A DNA stretch of 64,000 nucleotides from CAZUHB01 sp964620445 (GTDB lineage Bacteria; Planctomycetota; B15-G4; CAYZWU01): positions 21,077-85,076 of the forward strand of contig CAZUHB010000026.1 of the NCBI GenBank assembly GCA_964620445.1, read 5' to 3'. The notes under the pieces were generated by a model that was not told the origin of the DNA, ran no database searches, and saw only the letters and a list, made by a program, of their open reading frames with translations. Made by a program: the position numbers and the translations under genes. Positions 42,701 to 49,946 of the stretch are shown here, in pieces; the stretch's first letter is position 1, and each line of letters begins with the position of its first letter.

Positions 42701-43033
42701 GATCGTACCGATGAAGCACCCCTCCACATTGTCCAAAGCCGCCGAAAGGCGCGACCTCCGCCGATCGGAATCGCCTCCGGAGCGGACCGCCTCCTCCAGC
42801 TCGATCTGAAACCGGGTACGCAGTTCGGCCGCGGCCTTTCGCGTGAAGGTGACCGCCGCCAGGTTGCGCACCGTGCACCGCCCCTCGGACAGGAGAGCCG
42901 TCATGCGGCCCACCATGCTCGTGGTCTTGCCCGTTCCGGCGGCGGCCTCCACGAGCAGGGATCTATCCAGATCGGACCTGATGAGGTCGCGCGCATCCTG
43001 GTCGGGTGGACGCCTGTCCGTGCCGCTAGACAT
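39764..43033 (-). CDS. addA: AddA-type helicase-nuclease subunit
   Basis: The 1089-residue protein has a UvrD-like helicase with Walker A AAAGTGKTT (about 30-38), AVTFTRKAAAELRTRF, GTIHSFCSRLL, Walker B LLVDEFQDTDPVQAE (about 362) and VVGDPKQSIYRFRRAD. MNLHKAKGLEAPIVFLAD (motif V) follows. A C-terminal PD-(D/E)XK nuclease has WVIVDYKTDD near 1035 and ends QIDLYRAAW. With AddB it processes DNA ends for recombination repair. It overlaps addB by eight bases. Confidence 0.93.
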   Translation of the reverse strand: MSSGTDRRPPDQDARDLIRSDLDRSLLVEAAAGTGKTTSMVGRMTALLSEGRCTVRNLAAVTFTRKAAAELRTRFQIELEEAVRSGGDSDRRRSRLSAALDNVEGCFIGTIHSFCSRLLRERPVEAGVSVDFAEIEDDDDAQLRSEAWELTAARLIAADDPLLDELRRLGIELRDLSAGFERYADFPDVEEWPAPPTPVPETAPVKAELEDYARRMEALIPTFPLDRGTDQLMNRYCQVARLVRQNDLDDPLELEEILELFLTRMKMVQKYWSDCQKGRSKTGKEELQKWEAFAAECAEPYVKEFRAACYEPILRLFARAGTVYDELRRSAGLLNFQDILLKTAGLLRSGPHVREYFRKRFTHLLVDEFQDTDPVQAEVLLLLTADDPAENDWKRCRPVPGSLFVVGDPKQSIYRFRRADIVMYNEVKEILVASGGRVLSLHTNFRTDSPVVAWVNEVFDKEFPGEADEFSPRQVPLEPWRTARGDGALGGVRVLEIPEEYKVKDGVIAFERDFLARVIGDLVDGGAVIPDPAEPGGERPVRYGDFLIITSKKKHLGLYARALQNMGVPVQVTGGGGLKNVDELELLHRCLAAVSRPHDPVALVAVLRSELFGVSDRTLLAFAGAGGVFSFLEAIPHRLEEDDRKLLGLAFEELTVAHRWLAKLPPAAAAEKIARRLGLLPRAGSATGGDVRAGSLAKVFELLRAGRASAWSAAELTRYVGRILEGDEEHDEISARSEEVSCVRIMNLHKAKGLEAPIVFLADPTGFRKHPVHSHVDRSGRIVRGHLAIFGKASDPAYQGPLLVRPAGWDDLERKERQFLDAERKRRMYVAATRAGIQLVVVLRAKGNSQSEWKFFESHLSELGRLDDPGPRCAPEERGADLTAAEVSAASEKIEGRWKILRQPSYEVRLASRAAAGRATPSGGGTSSDGDGARKGTVIHSLLETAMTARGTDLGPLARSLVAEQELDEDFAPVALELVERVAHSGIWTRATSSGRFLTEVPVQVDLSAKSARRPEIAKGVIDLVFDEGDGWVIVDYKTDDRPAGTLGDLVEKYRPQIDLYRAAWERAVKMPVKETGIYFVRADRYEIL

Positions 43034-46000
43034 ATTCCTTCAACTCCAGGATGGGGCCGAGAGGGCTGTTCGCCCTGCAGGCCAGTTTTTTTTCCGCCGC
43101 ACCCGGATCGGTCCCGCATGCGGGGCGATAGTCGCAGTATCGACATCGATCCGGCTCGACGGTACGCACGAAAGCCCCGCCCTGCACGACGCGGCAGAGA
43201 GCGTCGACCACGAGACGCCAACGGGAAAGTTCGTCACGCGTCCACGTCAGGCGCTCTCCCCGGCCGCGCACGCCGGGAAAGAAATATCCGAACCGCTCGA
43301 TTTCGGCATCGGGGGCGACCCTTTCACGGAGCTGCCTTGCCGCCAGGGCGACGTAGAGAGCGTGCTGCACCAGGCGGCCTCCGCCGAAGATCTTCGCTGT
43401 CTTGTACTTCCCCAGACCGCCCGACTTGTAGTCCCAGAGCTCGAACGCTCCGCCCCGCGCACCGAGGAGTTCGTCGATCCGGTCGATGCGGCCCCGCGCC
43501 CGGATCGTGCGGCCGTCGATCAAGGCGAGCCGCACAGGATCGGCGCAATCGATCGCCGTACCTTCACCATGGGGGCTCATGCCGATCGAGGCCTCGAGAA
43601 AGATGGGGCGCCTCGTCCGGCAGTGGAATTCCTCATCCCGGAGAAAGATGCGCGCCGCCTTTTCCAGCTCGCGCGCCTGGGCCTGAAACACGCTCTCCGC
43701 ACACACCGGATAGATGGCGCGGTAGGCGTTGATCCTTTCGACCACGATCGCCCGCAGCCGGGGCCAGTCCCGATCGAAGGTCGGCGGCAGTTCACCGGCC
43801 GCAATGCGCTCGCTCATGAAGGAATGGAAAACATCGTGAAGAACGGATCCGAAAGCGAGGGGATCGAGCCACCGGGCCGGGTCGATCTCGATCTCGTCAG
43901 GCGCTCTGACGCCGAGCACATACTGGAAGAAATATGCCCGCGGACAGGTTCCGATCCTTTCGAGAGCGCTGGCGGACAGGACCGGTCCCTCCTCGTGGAA
44001 AGGATCGTGCCTCGTGCCCGATATCCGCACCAGACCATCCCACCCGGTAAACTCCTCCTCCCCACGCGCCGCGGCCGCCCTGAAGCCCTGGCCGAGAAAG
44101 GGAAAGCTCGCGCCCACGATCTGGCGCGCGTTGTTGATCCGCCCGCCGCCGCAGAGCCGCCAGAGCCACCACTCCCCCCTGTCGACGGCCTGCGCGCCCC
44201 TGGCCGGCACGAACGCGGCCGGTGCGTCGAGCCACCTGTCGAGATCGCCATGATCGCCGTCTTCTTTACCGGACAGTGCACGGAAGGCGGCCAGAACCGC
44301 CGCGCCCGCGAAGCGGTCCCTGTCGCCAACCAGGTCGCGACAGGAGAAACCGAGATGGACCTGTCCGCGCAGCCGCGCACGAAGCCGCTCGAATTCGACC
44401 TTCTTCCTCTTCAGGCGGCCCTCGGCCGTATTCAGGTTGCGCGACAGATTCAGCCGTTCCTCGTCGAGGAGGAGCGGATCTTGTGCGGCCCTGCCCGGAA
44501 AACGCCCGTCGTCGAGACCGATGACGAAGGTGTGCGGCCGGCCCGAGTGGGCGGCCGCGCTGATGTTGGAAACGTGGATGCGCCCGGGGCGCGGGCCGCT
44601 CCCCTCGACGCGCACCCTGTCCGGCAGGCGCTCGAGCCACTCCCAGGCATCGAGATTCCCCGCTCCCCCTTCGCTGATCAAGGCGAGCGTGCGCGCGATC
44701 TCTCGAGAAAGCTCCTCCCGGGCGTTGCGATCGAAGCGGTTCACGCTCCGCGCGCGGTTCTTCAGGAAAGTGAGCGCTCCGTGAAGGATCTCGTCCTGGG
44801 CGGCATCGGCCCGGGGCGCGCCATCGAGCAGATCCGACAGGAGGGACTCGAGGAGAGCAAGGTTCTTCGAGTCGAGCCGTTCCTTCTCCTTTCTGTCCGC
44901 CCGGAGGCCGGTCTCGGCTTCTTCGCCGAATTCCCTCCTCCCCTCCCTCTTCTTCAGCGCGGCGATCGATCGGCGGATCTGTTCGATGTAGCGATCGCGC
45001 CCCATGCCGATCGGAACGCGGCCGAAGAGACCGGCCAGAAGGGAGAAACTGCTCACCGTACCATCGGGGGAAGCCACCTCGAGGAGCCCCTCGTGGATCA
45101 TCTCGCTCAACGTCTTCTGGAGATAACCTTTTCTGATCCACGACACCCATCCGGCGAGGGCCCTCCCGGGCCGCATGAAACGGGCGGGCAATCCCTCGGC
45201 AAACGTGGCGGGCATGTCCATTTCGAAACCTGCGGTCTCCTCCGCGGTGCACGCCAGGGTTTCGTAGATCAGCCTGAGGTAGGTCTCGGAATCGGTATGA
45301 ACCAGCTCGGCCTGATCGAGCGGAATCGCCTGTTCCAGACAGATTCGGAAGACATGGCGTACCTCGTTGATCTCGCCCAGTGCACGAAAGAGCGTGGGCT
45401 CCGCCGCATCGTCATCGGCAAGATCCCCGTCGTCCACGCGAAGTGGGTACAGGTTCGATCCGCTGAAAGCGTCGATCAGGTCGTTCTCGAGAACTGTTTC
45501 GAAACCGTCTTCGGGAAGAAGCAGAATCAGATCGGGAGGCACGCTGTCCGGTTCGGTCTTCAATCTGGACCGCGCGAGGCGCAACACTTGCGCATAGTCG
45601 GCCAGGCCGAAATCCTCGAGAGTCGAGACCCAGCCGGCAAGCAGCTTCTTGATATCGCTGCCCTTGGCCTCGACCTCGAAGCGTGCCGTATCGATCCCCC
45701 CGGGGCCGAGGCCCGCGAGCCTGAGATCCTTGATCGTGCTGTAGAGAGTTCGCGCCAGGCCCGAGCCGGGTTCGAGCCGGGAAAGATAAGAACCGGCCAA
45801 GCTGTCGCGCGCCCCGGCCCAGACCAGATCGGCGACGATCGGACCGAGCGATTCGGAAAGAACGTCGAGATCGTTCTCGGCGATCGAACGCCCGGCCAGA
45901 TGGACGGCCATCCCCTTCAGGGTCGTGATGCGCACGTTCACCACCGGCGTTCCGAGTGCGACGACCCGTTCGATCCACTGGGCCCCCACCCTGCGCGACG

Positions 46001-46103
46001 GTGCAATGAGCCATTTTTCATTGAGAAGCGATTTCCGGCAGACAGAGGCCAGAGCGTGAGTGAGGCGGTTTGGGAGGTGGGTCTGTGTCGGAAGCTTGCT
46101 CAT
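43026..46103 (-). CDS. addB: AddB-type helicase-nuclease subunit with Fe-S site
   Basis: 1025 residues. The helicase-like N-terminus (KWLIAPSRRVGAQWIERV) lacks a Walker A, as expected of AddB. The C-terminal nuclease has ELWDYKSGGLGKYK (about 887), and a four-Cys iron-sulfur clasp is visible: Cys in IGTCPRAYFF (about 718) and CRYCDYRPACG (about 987). The arrangement is typical of AddB. ATG 46103 is the conservative start; GTG 46112 is also possible. The stop overlaps addA. Confidence 0.9.
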   Translation of the reverse strand: MSKLPTQTHLPNRLTHALASVCRKSLLNEKWLIAPSRRVGAQWIERVVALGTPVVNVRITTLKGMAVHLAGRSIAENDLDVLSESLGPIVADLVWAGARDSLAGSYLSRLEPGSGLARTLYSTIKDLRLAGLGPGGIDTARFEVEAKGSDIKKLLAGWVSTLEDFGLADYAQVLRLARSRLKTEPDSVPPDLILLLPEDGFETVLENDLIDAFSGSNLYPLRVDDGDLADDDAAEPTLFRALGEINEVRHVFRICLEQAIPLDQAELVHTDSETYLRLIYETLACTAEETAGFEMDMPATFAEGLPARFMRPGRALAGWVSWIRKGYLQKTLSEMIHEGLLEVASPDGTVSSFSLLAGLFGRVPIGMGRDRYIEQIRRSIAALKKREGRREFGEEAETGLRADRKEKERLDSKNLALLESLLSDLLDGAPRADAAQDEILHGALTFLKNRARSVNRFDRNAREELSREIARTLALISEGGAGNLDAWEWLERLPDRVRVEGSGPRPGRIHVSNISAAAHSGRPHTFVIGLDDGRFPGRAAQDPLLLDEERLNLSRNLNTAEGRLKRKKVEFERLRARLRGQVHLGFSCRDLVGDRDRFAGAAVLAAFRALSGKEDGDHGDLDRWLDAPAAFVPARGAQAVDRGEWWLWRLCGGGRINNARQIVGASFPFLGQGFRAAAARGEEEFTGWDGLVRISGTRHDPFHEEGPVLSASALERIGTCPRAYFFQYVLGVRAPDEIEIDPARWLDPLAFGSVLHDVFHSFMSERIAAGELPPTFDRDWPRLRAIVVERINAYRAIYPVCAESVFQAQARELEKAARIFLRDEEFHCRTRRPIFLEASIGMSPHGEGTAIDCADPVRLALIDGRTIRARGRIDRIDELLGARGGAFELWDYKSGGLGKYKTAKIFGGGRLVQHALYVALAARQLRERVAPDAEIERFGYFFPGVRGRGERLTWTRDELSRWRLVVDALCRVVQGGAFVRTVEPDRCRYCDYRPACGTDPGAAEKKLACRANSPLGPILELKEYV

Positions 46104-46169
46104 GGAAGACACTCAGCCCCCCCCGGAAAATACCGGAACGGGACTGCGAAATAGTCTCGATTCGAGAAC

Positions 46170-46418
46170 CTAGTCTGAAACCTGATTCGGGTTCTGAAAG
46201 GTCATGTGAAGCAGTTCGTGGGTCTTCCGGGGCGGAATCTGCAATCTGGCGAGTGCAAAATGATGGCTGCTCGAACAGCCGTAGTTCCTGTACAGGCCGC
46301 GACTGTCGAAATCTTGGAGGTAGAAACCGAGCTCCGTCTCATGACCGTTCCTGAGAGTCTTCAGTTTGTTGAGTTGCGAGACGAGTTCCTCGTCCGTAAG
46401 CCCCCTGTGCAGGTGCAT
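46170..46418 (-). CDS. short protein resembling the N-terminus of HNH/DUF222-type proteins
   Basis: 82 residues. GLTDEELVSQLNKLKTLRN, ETELGFYLQDFDSRGLY and YGCSSSHHFALARLQIPPRK resemble, from memory, the N-terminal domain before HNH endonucleases in myxobacteria and related bacteria (LSDxELL...LxxVDxRxLYxxxGxSSLFxYC). The HNH part is missing: a stop follows directly, so it is probably a remnant or a stand-alone fragment. AGGGG lies 8 bases before ATG 46418 and a promoter lies about 92 bases upstream. Confidence 0.5.
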   Translation of the reverse strand: MHLHRGLTDEELVSQLNKLKTLRNGHETELGFYLQDFDSRGLYRNYGCSSSHHFALARLQIPPRKTHELLHMTFQNPNQVSD

Positions 46419-46509
46419 GTATCCATCCCCTCTTCGAGCTAAATATTCATTCTGGTGCTCGGTATGAAGCCCCGAAGCAGGCTTTTCCAACCGCGTGATA
46501 ACGTCACAA

Positions 46510-46538
46510 AATATACCTAACACTCACCTAACTCACAA
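46510..46538 (-). promoter_or_regulatory. candidate promoter for the HNH-like fragment
   Basis: On the minus strand TTGTGA (46533-46538) and TATATT (46510-46515) are 17 bases apart. Two GTTAGG copies lie between them. The 46419-46687 gap is otherwise AT-rich with no gene; a small hairpin GTGAT/ATCAC lies near 46656-46675. Confidence 0.4.
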
Positions 46539-46687
46539 GCCAAAAAAGCGGAAGTTTATATAAGTAATTACCGAGACATTCCCATCGACAAGTCAACACC
46601 GGACTTACGGCCGTTCGTTTGTCTTTGATATTTAAATGTTTATGGTTGCCACGAAATAGTGATCAAAGATATCACATAGAACACGCC

Positions 46688-47863
46688 CTACTTCAGCGCT
46701 TCGGTCTTGGCCGCGTAGAAATCCCGGTCGTAGCGCCAGGCTTTGTGGACATCCTCTGGGAGGGTCGGCTTCCCTTTCACGATCATTGACGTGACGTTTT
46801 TGGCGATGCCCGGACCCATCATGAAGCCTTGACCGCACATACCAACGGCCAGAATCAGGCCCTCGATCCCCTTCACCCGATCGACGATCGGGATACCGTC
46901 GGGCGTCATCGGATAGCAACCCCGCCAGACGCGGCGGATGAGCAGGTTCTTGAGCCGCGGCACGAGAGAGATCATGCGGTTTGCCAGGATCGGCAGGAAC
47001 TCGGAGAGACTCTCGCGGTCCTGGCCGATGAAAAGATCTTTCGGCGTGTAACAGAAGATGATCTGCCCTTCCTTGTTCTGGCCGAAATAGAAGTTGGCTG
47101 TCTTGCCTTCCGGTCCGGGGCGGAGATCGACGACGAGCGGTTCGAGAAAGGGCTCAACCGGCGCCGAGATACCGGCCTCATGCGCATCGGGGGTGACCGG
47201 AATGTCCGCGTCGATCCAGCCCGAGTGTTCGGCCGCGTCAGCGCCCGCGGCGAGGACCACGGTACCGCACGAGTAGGTCCCCTTGTCGGTGACCACGCCG
47301 GTGATGCGTGCGCCATCCTTGACGTACCCGGTCACGCGCTCGTTGAAATGGTAGTCGGCGCCCTTCGCCTGCGCCTCGCGTTGAAAAGCCACGGCCGCCA
47401 GAAGGGGCGAGATCTGGCCGTCTTCGGGGGAGTAGGTGCCGCCGATCAAACCCTCCCGGTTGATCCCGGGCACGATCTCGGCCACCTTGTCCGGATCGAC
47501 CCAGTCGATGTTGAGGCCGAACTCTTTCTGGATCGGCAAGATCCCCTTGAGCGTCTTCTCGATCGTCTCGGTGTAGACAGGGAAACAGTAACCGCCCGGC
47601 TTCCACCCCACGTCGAAACCGTACGTCTCTTCCCAGGTGGTGAAGATCTCGAGACTCTCGAGACAGGTGAGGATCTTGGCCGGATCGGAATGGGTGGCGC
47701 GCACACCGCCGATCGCGGCCTTGTTGTCCCCCTGGCCCGAGGCGGGCCGCATCTCGAGGACCAGCACCTTGAGCCCTTCCTGGGCCAGAAAGCACGCCGT
47801 TGGACCGCCCACGCTTCCAGCGCCGATAATGATGACATCGTATGCGTTGCTACTCCGGGCCAC
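46688..47863 (-). CDS. FAD-dependent amine/amino-acid oxidoreductase (DAO family)
   Basis: 391 residues. The FAD-binding start is YDVIIIGAGSVGGPTACFLAQ, then VLVLEMRPASGQGDNKAAIGGVR and VVLAAGADAAEHSGW. The DAO C-terminus reads MTPDGIPIVDRVKGIEGLILAVGMCGQGFM. It matches the beta subunit of sarcosine oxidase, dye-linked proline dehydrogenase and hydrogen cyanide synthase-type enzymes. The substrate is an unknown amine or amino acid. The start GTG 47863 follows AAGGAGG by 9 bases and overlaps the upstream gene by 14 bases. It is the last gene of a four-gene cluster with NuoEF-like, NuoG/MvhD-like and SoxA-like proteins. Confidence 0.85.
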   Translation of the reverse strand: MARSSNAYDVIIIGAGSVGGPTACFLAQEGLKVLVLEMRPASGQGDNKAAIGGVRATHSDPAKILTCLESLEIFTTWEETYGFDVGWKPGGYCFPVYTETIEKTLKGILPIQKEFGLNIDWVDPDKVAEIVPGINREGLIGGTYSPEDGQISPLLAAVAFQREAQAKGADYHFNERVTGYVKDGARITGVVTDKGTYSCGTVVLAAGADAAEHSGWIDADIPVTPDAHEAGISAPVEPFLEPLVVDLRPGPEGKTANFYFGQNKEGQIIFCYTPKDLFIGQDRESLSEFLPILANRMISLVPRLKNLLIRRVWRGCYPMTPDGIPIVDRVKGIEGLILAVGMCGQGFMMGPGIAKNVTSMIVKGKPTLPEDVHKAWRYDRDFYAAKTEALK

Positions 47864-49946
47864 CCTCACCTTCCTCCTTCTTGACAAAGTCGCCGAGATG
47901 CACCTCGGCGACGAGCGGTCTGATCGATGGCAGTGTCACCTCGGAAAGGTCCACGCCCTCTTCGCGGAAGATCCGCAGGATCTGCTCGGTGCACGTCTTT
48001 CCGCCGCACCCCCCCATTCCTGAACGGACCACGACCTTGAGCTGATTCATGTCGCGAACACCGTCGCGGATCTCTCTCACGATGTCGCTCTTGCGCACCC
48101 GTTCACAGCGGCAGATGAAGGGATCGTCCTCCCTCTCCACATCGGAGCAGGGAGCGCCGTCCGCTGGTTGGCGCATCAGAAAACCGGCCACCTTCAGCTT
48201 GTGCTCGCTCGGCACCTCGAGCAAGAGCAGCCTGCGCCGATCCTGGTCCTCCCGTTTGCGCATGGCGATCACCCGCCCTTCGCCGACGGCGTTCCCATCC
48301 ATGTCGGTGGTCGTCACCGACCTGCCGAAAGGGATCTCCTGGTCGATGAACTCGAAGGGCAGCATGAGGAGCGCTTTCCGGCCGGTGGGATCGTAGTCGT
48401 TGACCACGAGATTGATGGCCAGGCCGGGGCATGCGAGCACGCACCGGCCGCATCCGACACAGTGGTCGGTGAACTCCGGCAGTGCCATGATCGACGGTTC
48501 CACCTTGATCAGATCGTGGGGACACGCCTCCGAGCAGGGATTGCATGGGATCTCCTGGACGCAGCGGATCACGGGAAAGACCTCGGCGTCGCGGTTCCAC
48601 TCGTCGGGCACGAATCGGACCGCGTCGCCCGGTTTGCTCCGGAGGATCTCGGCGAGCGGTTCCCACTCCTCCGGAATGGTCACGTTCATGCCGAGGTCGC
48701 GCGCGATCTGGCGGCCCGTGATGCGGCCCGAAAAAATCGCCGCCGAGGCCTCGGCGATCTCGGCCGTGTCGCCCGCGGCGTAGACGTTCATGCCGTACTC
48801 GCGCGCCTTCTGAAGGAGCTCGTCCACCGGCGAGAGGCCGACGGCGATGAGCAGGGTGTCGACTTCGAAGGTGCGCGCCGTGCCCGGGACCGGTTGAAAA
48901 TTCTCGTCGATGGCCGCGATGACCACGCGCTCCACCCGTTCGTCGCCCTCGGCGCGGACCACGGTGTGCGACGTCCAGACCGGCACGCCGAGCCGCTTGA
49001 TCTTGTCCTCGTGAACCTTGTATCCACCGCAGTGCGGCAGGGCTTCGACGAGCCCGGCCACGTCGATCCCGGCTTGAAGCGCATGGTAGGCGCCGATGAG
49101 ACCCACGTTGCCGCCGCCGATGATGAAGATCCTCTTCGACGAGCGGATCAGGTCGCGATTGACCAGTGTCTGGAACGCTCCCGCGCCGTAAACACCGGTG
49201 AGATCGCTCCCCGGAAAGCTGAGGCTTTTCTCGCGCGCGCCGCAGGTGATGAGAACGGTATCGGTCTTGACGAGCCTGTAGCCGTCGCGGCCCGCCACGC
49301 CGAACTTGCCGTCGCGAAAAACACCCACCACCGTGGAGTCGAGCCAGATCTTGACCGTGGGCAGTCTCTGCACCTCGGCGGCGAGGAGGTGGCCGATATC
49401 GATGCCGCGCATGCCGGCCCAGCAATCGGCCACCGATCCGAAGAAATTGTGCGTCTGCAAACTGAGCTTTCCGCCCAGTTCGGCCTTGTCGTCAACGATG
49501 AGCACGCCGATACCGAGCCTGCCGAGCTCTATCGCCGCGTTGATTCCGGCGGGGCCGCCGCCCACGACGAGAACCTGTACCTCGAATTCCTCGACCTCGG
49601 GCGTGGTCTTCTCGCCATCGGCGTCCCCGAGTTCGGGCCACCCCTCGCAACTCTTGACCTGCATGCCGGGGGTGACCGGTTGCATGCACGACTTGACCGG
49701 CTTGCCGTCAGCCACCACGGTGCACTGGGAGCACTGGCCGTTCACGCAGAAGATACCCTGCGCGCCGCCGTCCGTGTGGTGGTGGCCGAACACACTGATT
49801 CCGGCCGCATAGAGAGCGGACGAGATCACCTCGCCCGTGCGTGCCTGGAGTCTCTGACCGTTGAAGAAGAAGTCGATGTCCGGTTCGGGCATCGGGTGAA
49901 GGATCGGGTGCTCGCCGAGTCTGTGTTCCCCCCTTTGTCTGGTCAT
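47850..49946 (-). CDS. sarcosine-oxidase-alpha-like Fe-S flavoprotein
   Basis: 698 residues with several modules. Residues about 20-85 are a 2Fe-2S ferredoxin-like domain (FFFNGQRLQARTGEVISS, CVNGQCSQCTVVADGKP). An NAD(P)/FAD two-domain reductase follows (VVGGGPAGINAAIELG; second nucleotide fold FIIGGGNVGLIGAYHAL). Two 4Fe-4S motifs come next (CNPCSEACPHD, CVGCGRCVLACPG), then a BFD-like 2Fe-2S (CRCERVRKSDIVREI, GCGGKTC). This is the alpha-subunit layout of sarcosine oxidase, proline dehydrogenase and HCN synthase. ATG 49946 follows GGAGGGGAG and overlaps the previous stop by four bases; the much longer frame upstream is antisense-like and rejected. Confidence 0.85.
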   Translation of the reverse strand: MTRQRGEHRLGEHPILHPMPEPDIDFFFNGQRLQARTGEVISSALYAAGISVFGHHHTDGGAQGIFCVNGQCSQCTVVADGKPVKSCMQPVTPGMQVKSCEGWPELGDADGEKTTPEVEEFEVQVLVVGGGPAGINAAIELGRLGIGVLIVDDKAELGGKLSLQTHNFFGSVADCWAGMRGIDIGHLLAAEVQRLPTVKIWLDSTVVGVFRDGKFGVAGRDGYRLVKTDTVLITCGAREKSLSFPGSDLTGVYGAGAFQTLVNRDLIRSSKRIFIIGGGNVGLIGAYHALQAGIDVAGLVEALPHCGGYKVHEDKIKRLGVPVWTSHTVVRAEGDERVERVVIAAIDENFQPVPGTARTFEVDTLLIAVGLSPVDELLQKAREYGMNVYAAGDTAEIAEASAAIFSGRITGRQIARDLGMNVTIPEEWEPLAEILRSKPGDAVRFVPDEWNRDAEVFPVIRCVQEIPCNPCSEACPHDLIKVEPSIMALPEFTDHCVGCGRCVLACPGLAINLVVNDYDPTGRKALLMLPFEFIDQEIPFGRSVTTTDMDGNAVGEGRVIAMRKREDQDRRRLLLLEVPSEHKLKVAGFLMRQPADGAPCSDVEREDDPFICRCERVRKSDIVREIRDGVRDMNQLKVVVRSGMGGCGGKTCTEQILRIFREEGVDLSEVTLPSIRPLVAEVHLGDFVKKEEGEGGPE

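Noticed and set aside
39752..43732. 1326-residue plus-strand open frame
   Set aside because: Antisense to addA and the end of addB, both of which carry clear helicase and nuclease motifs; a long reverse frame is common with this codon bias.
42843..46154. 1103-residue plus-strand open frame
   Set aside because: Antisense to addB, no motif, no Shine-Dalgarno.
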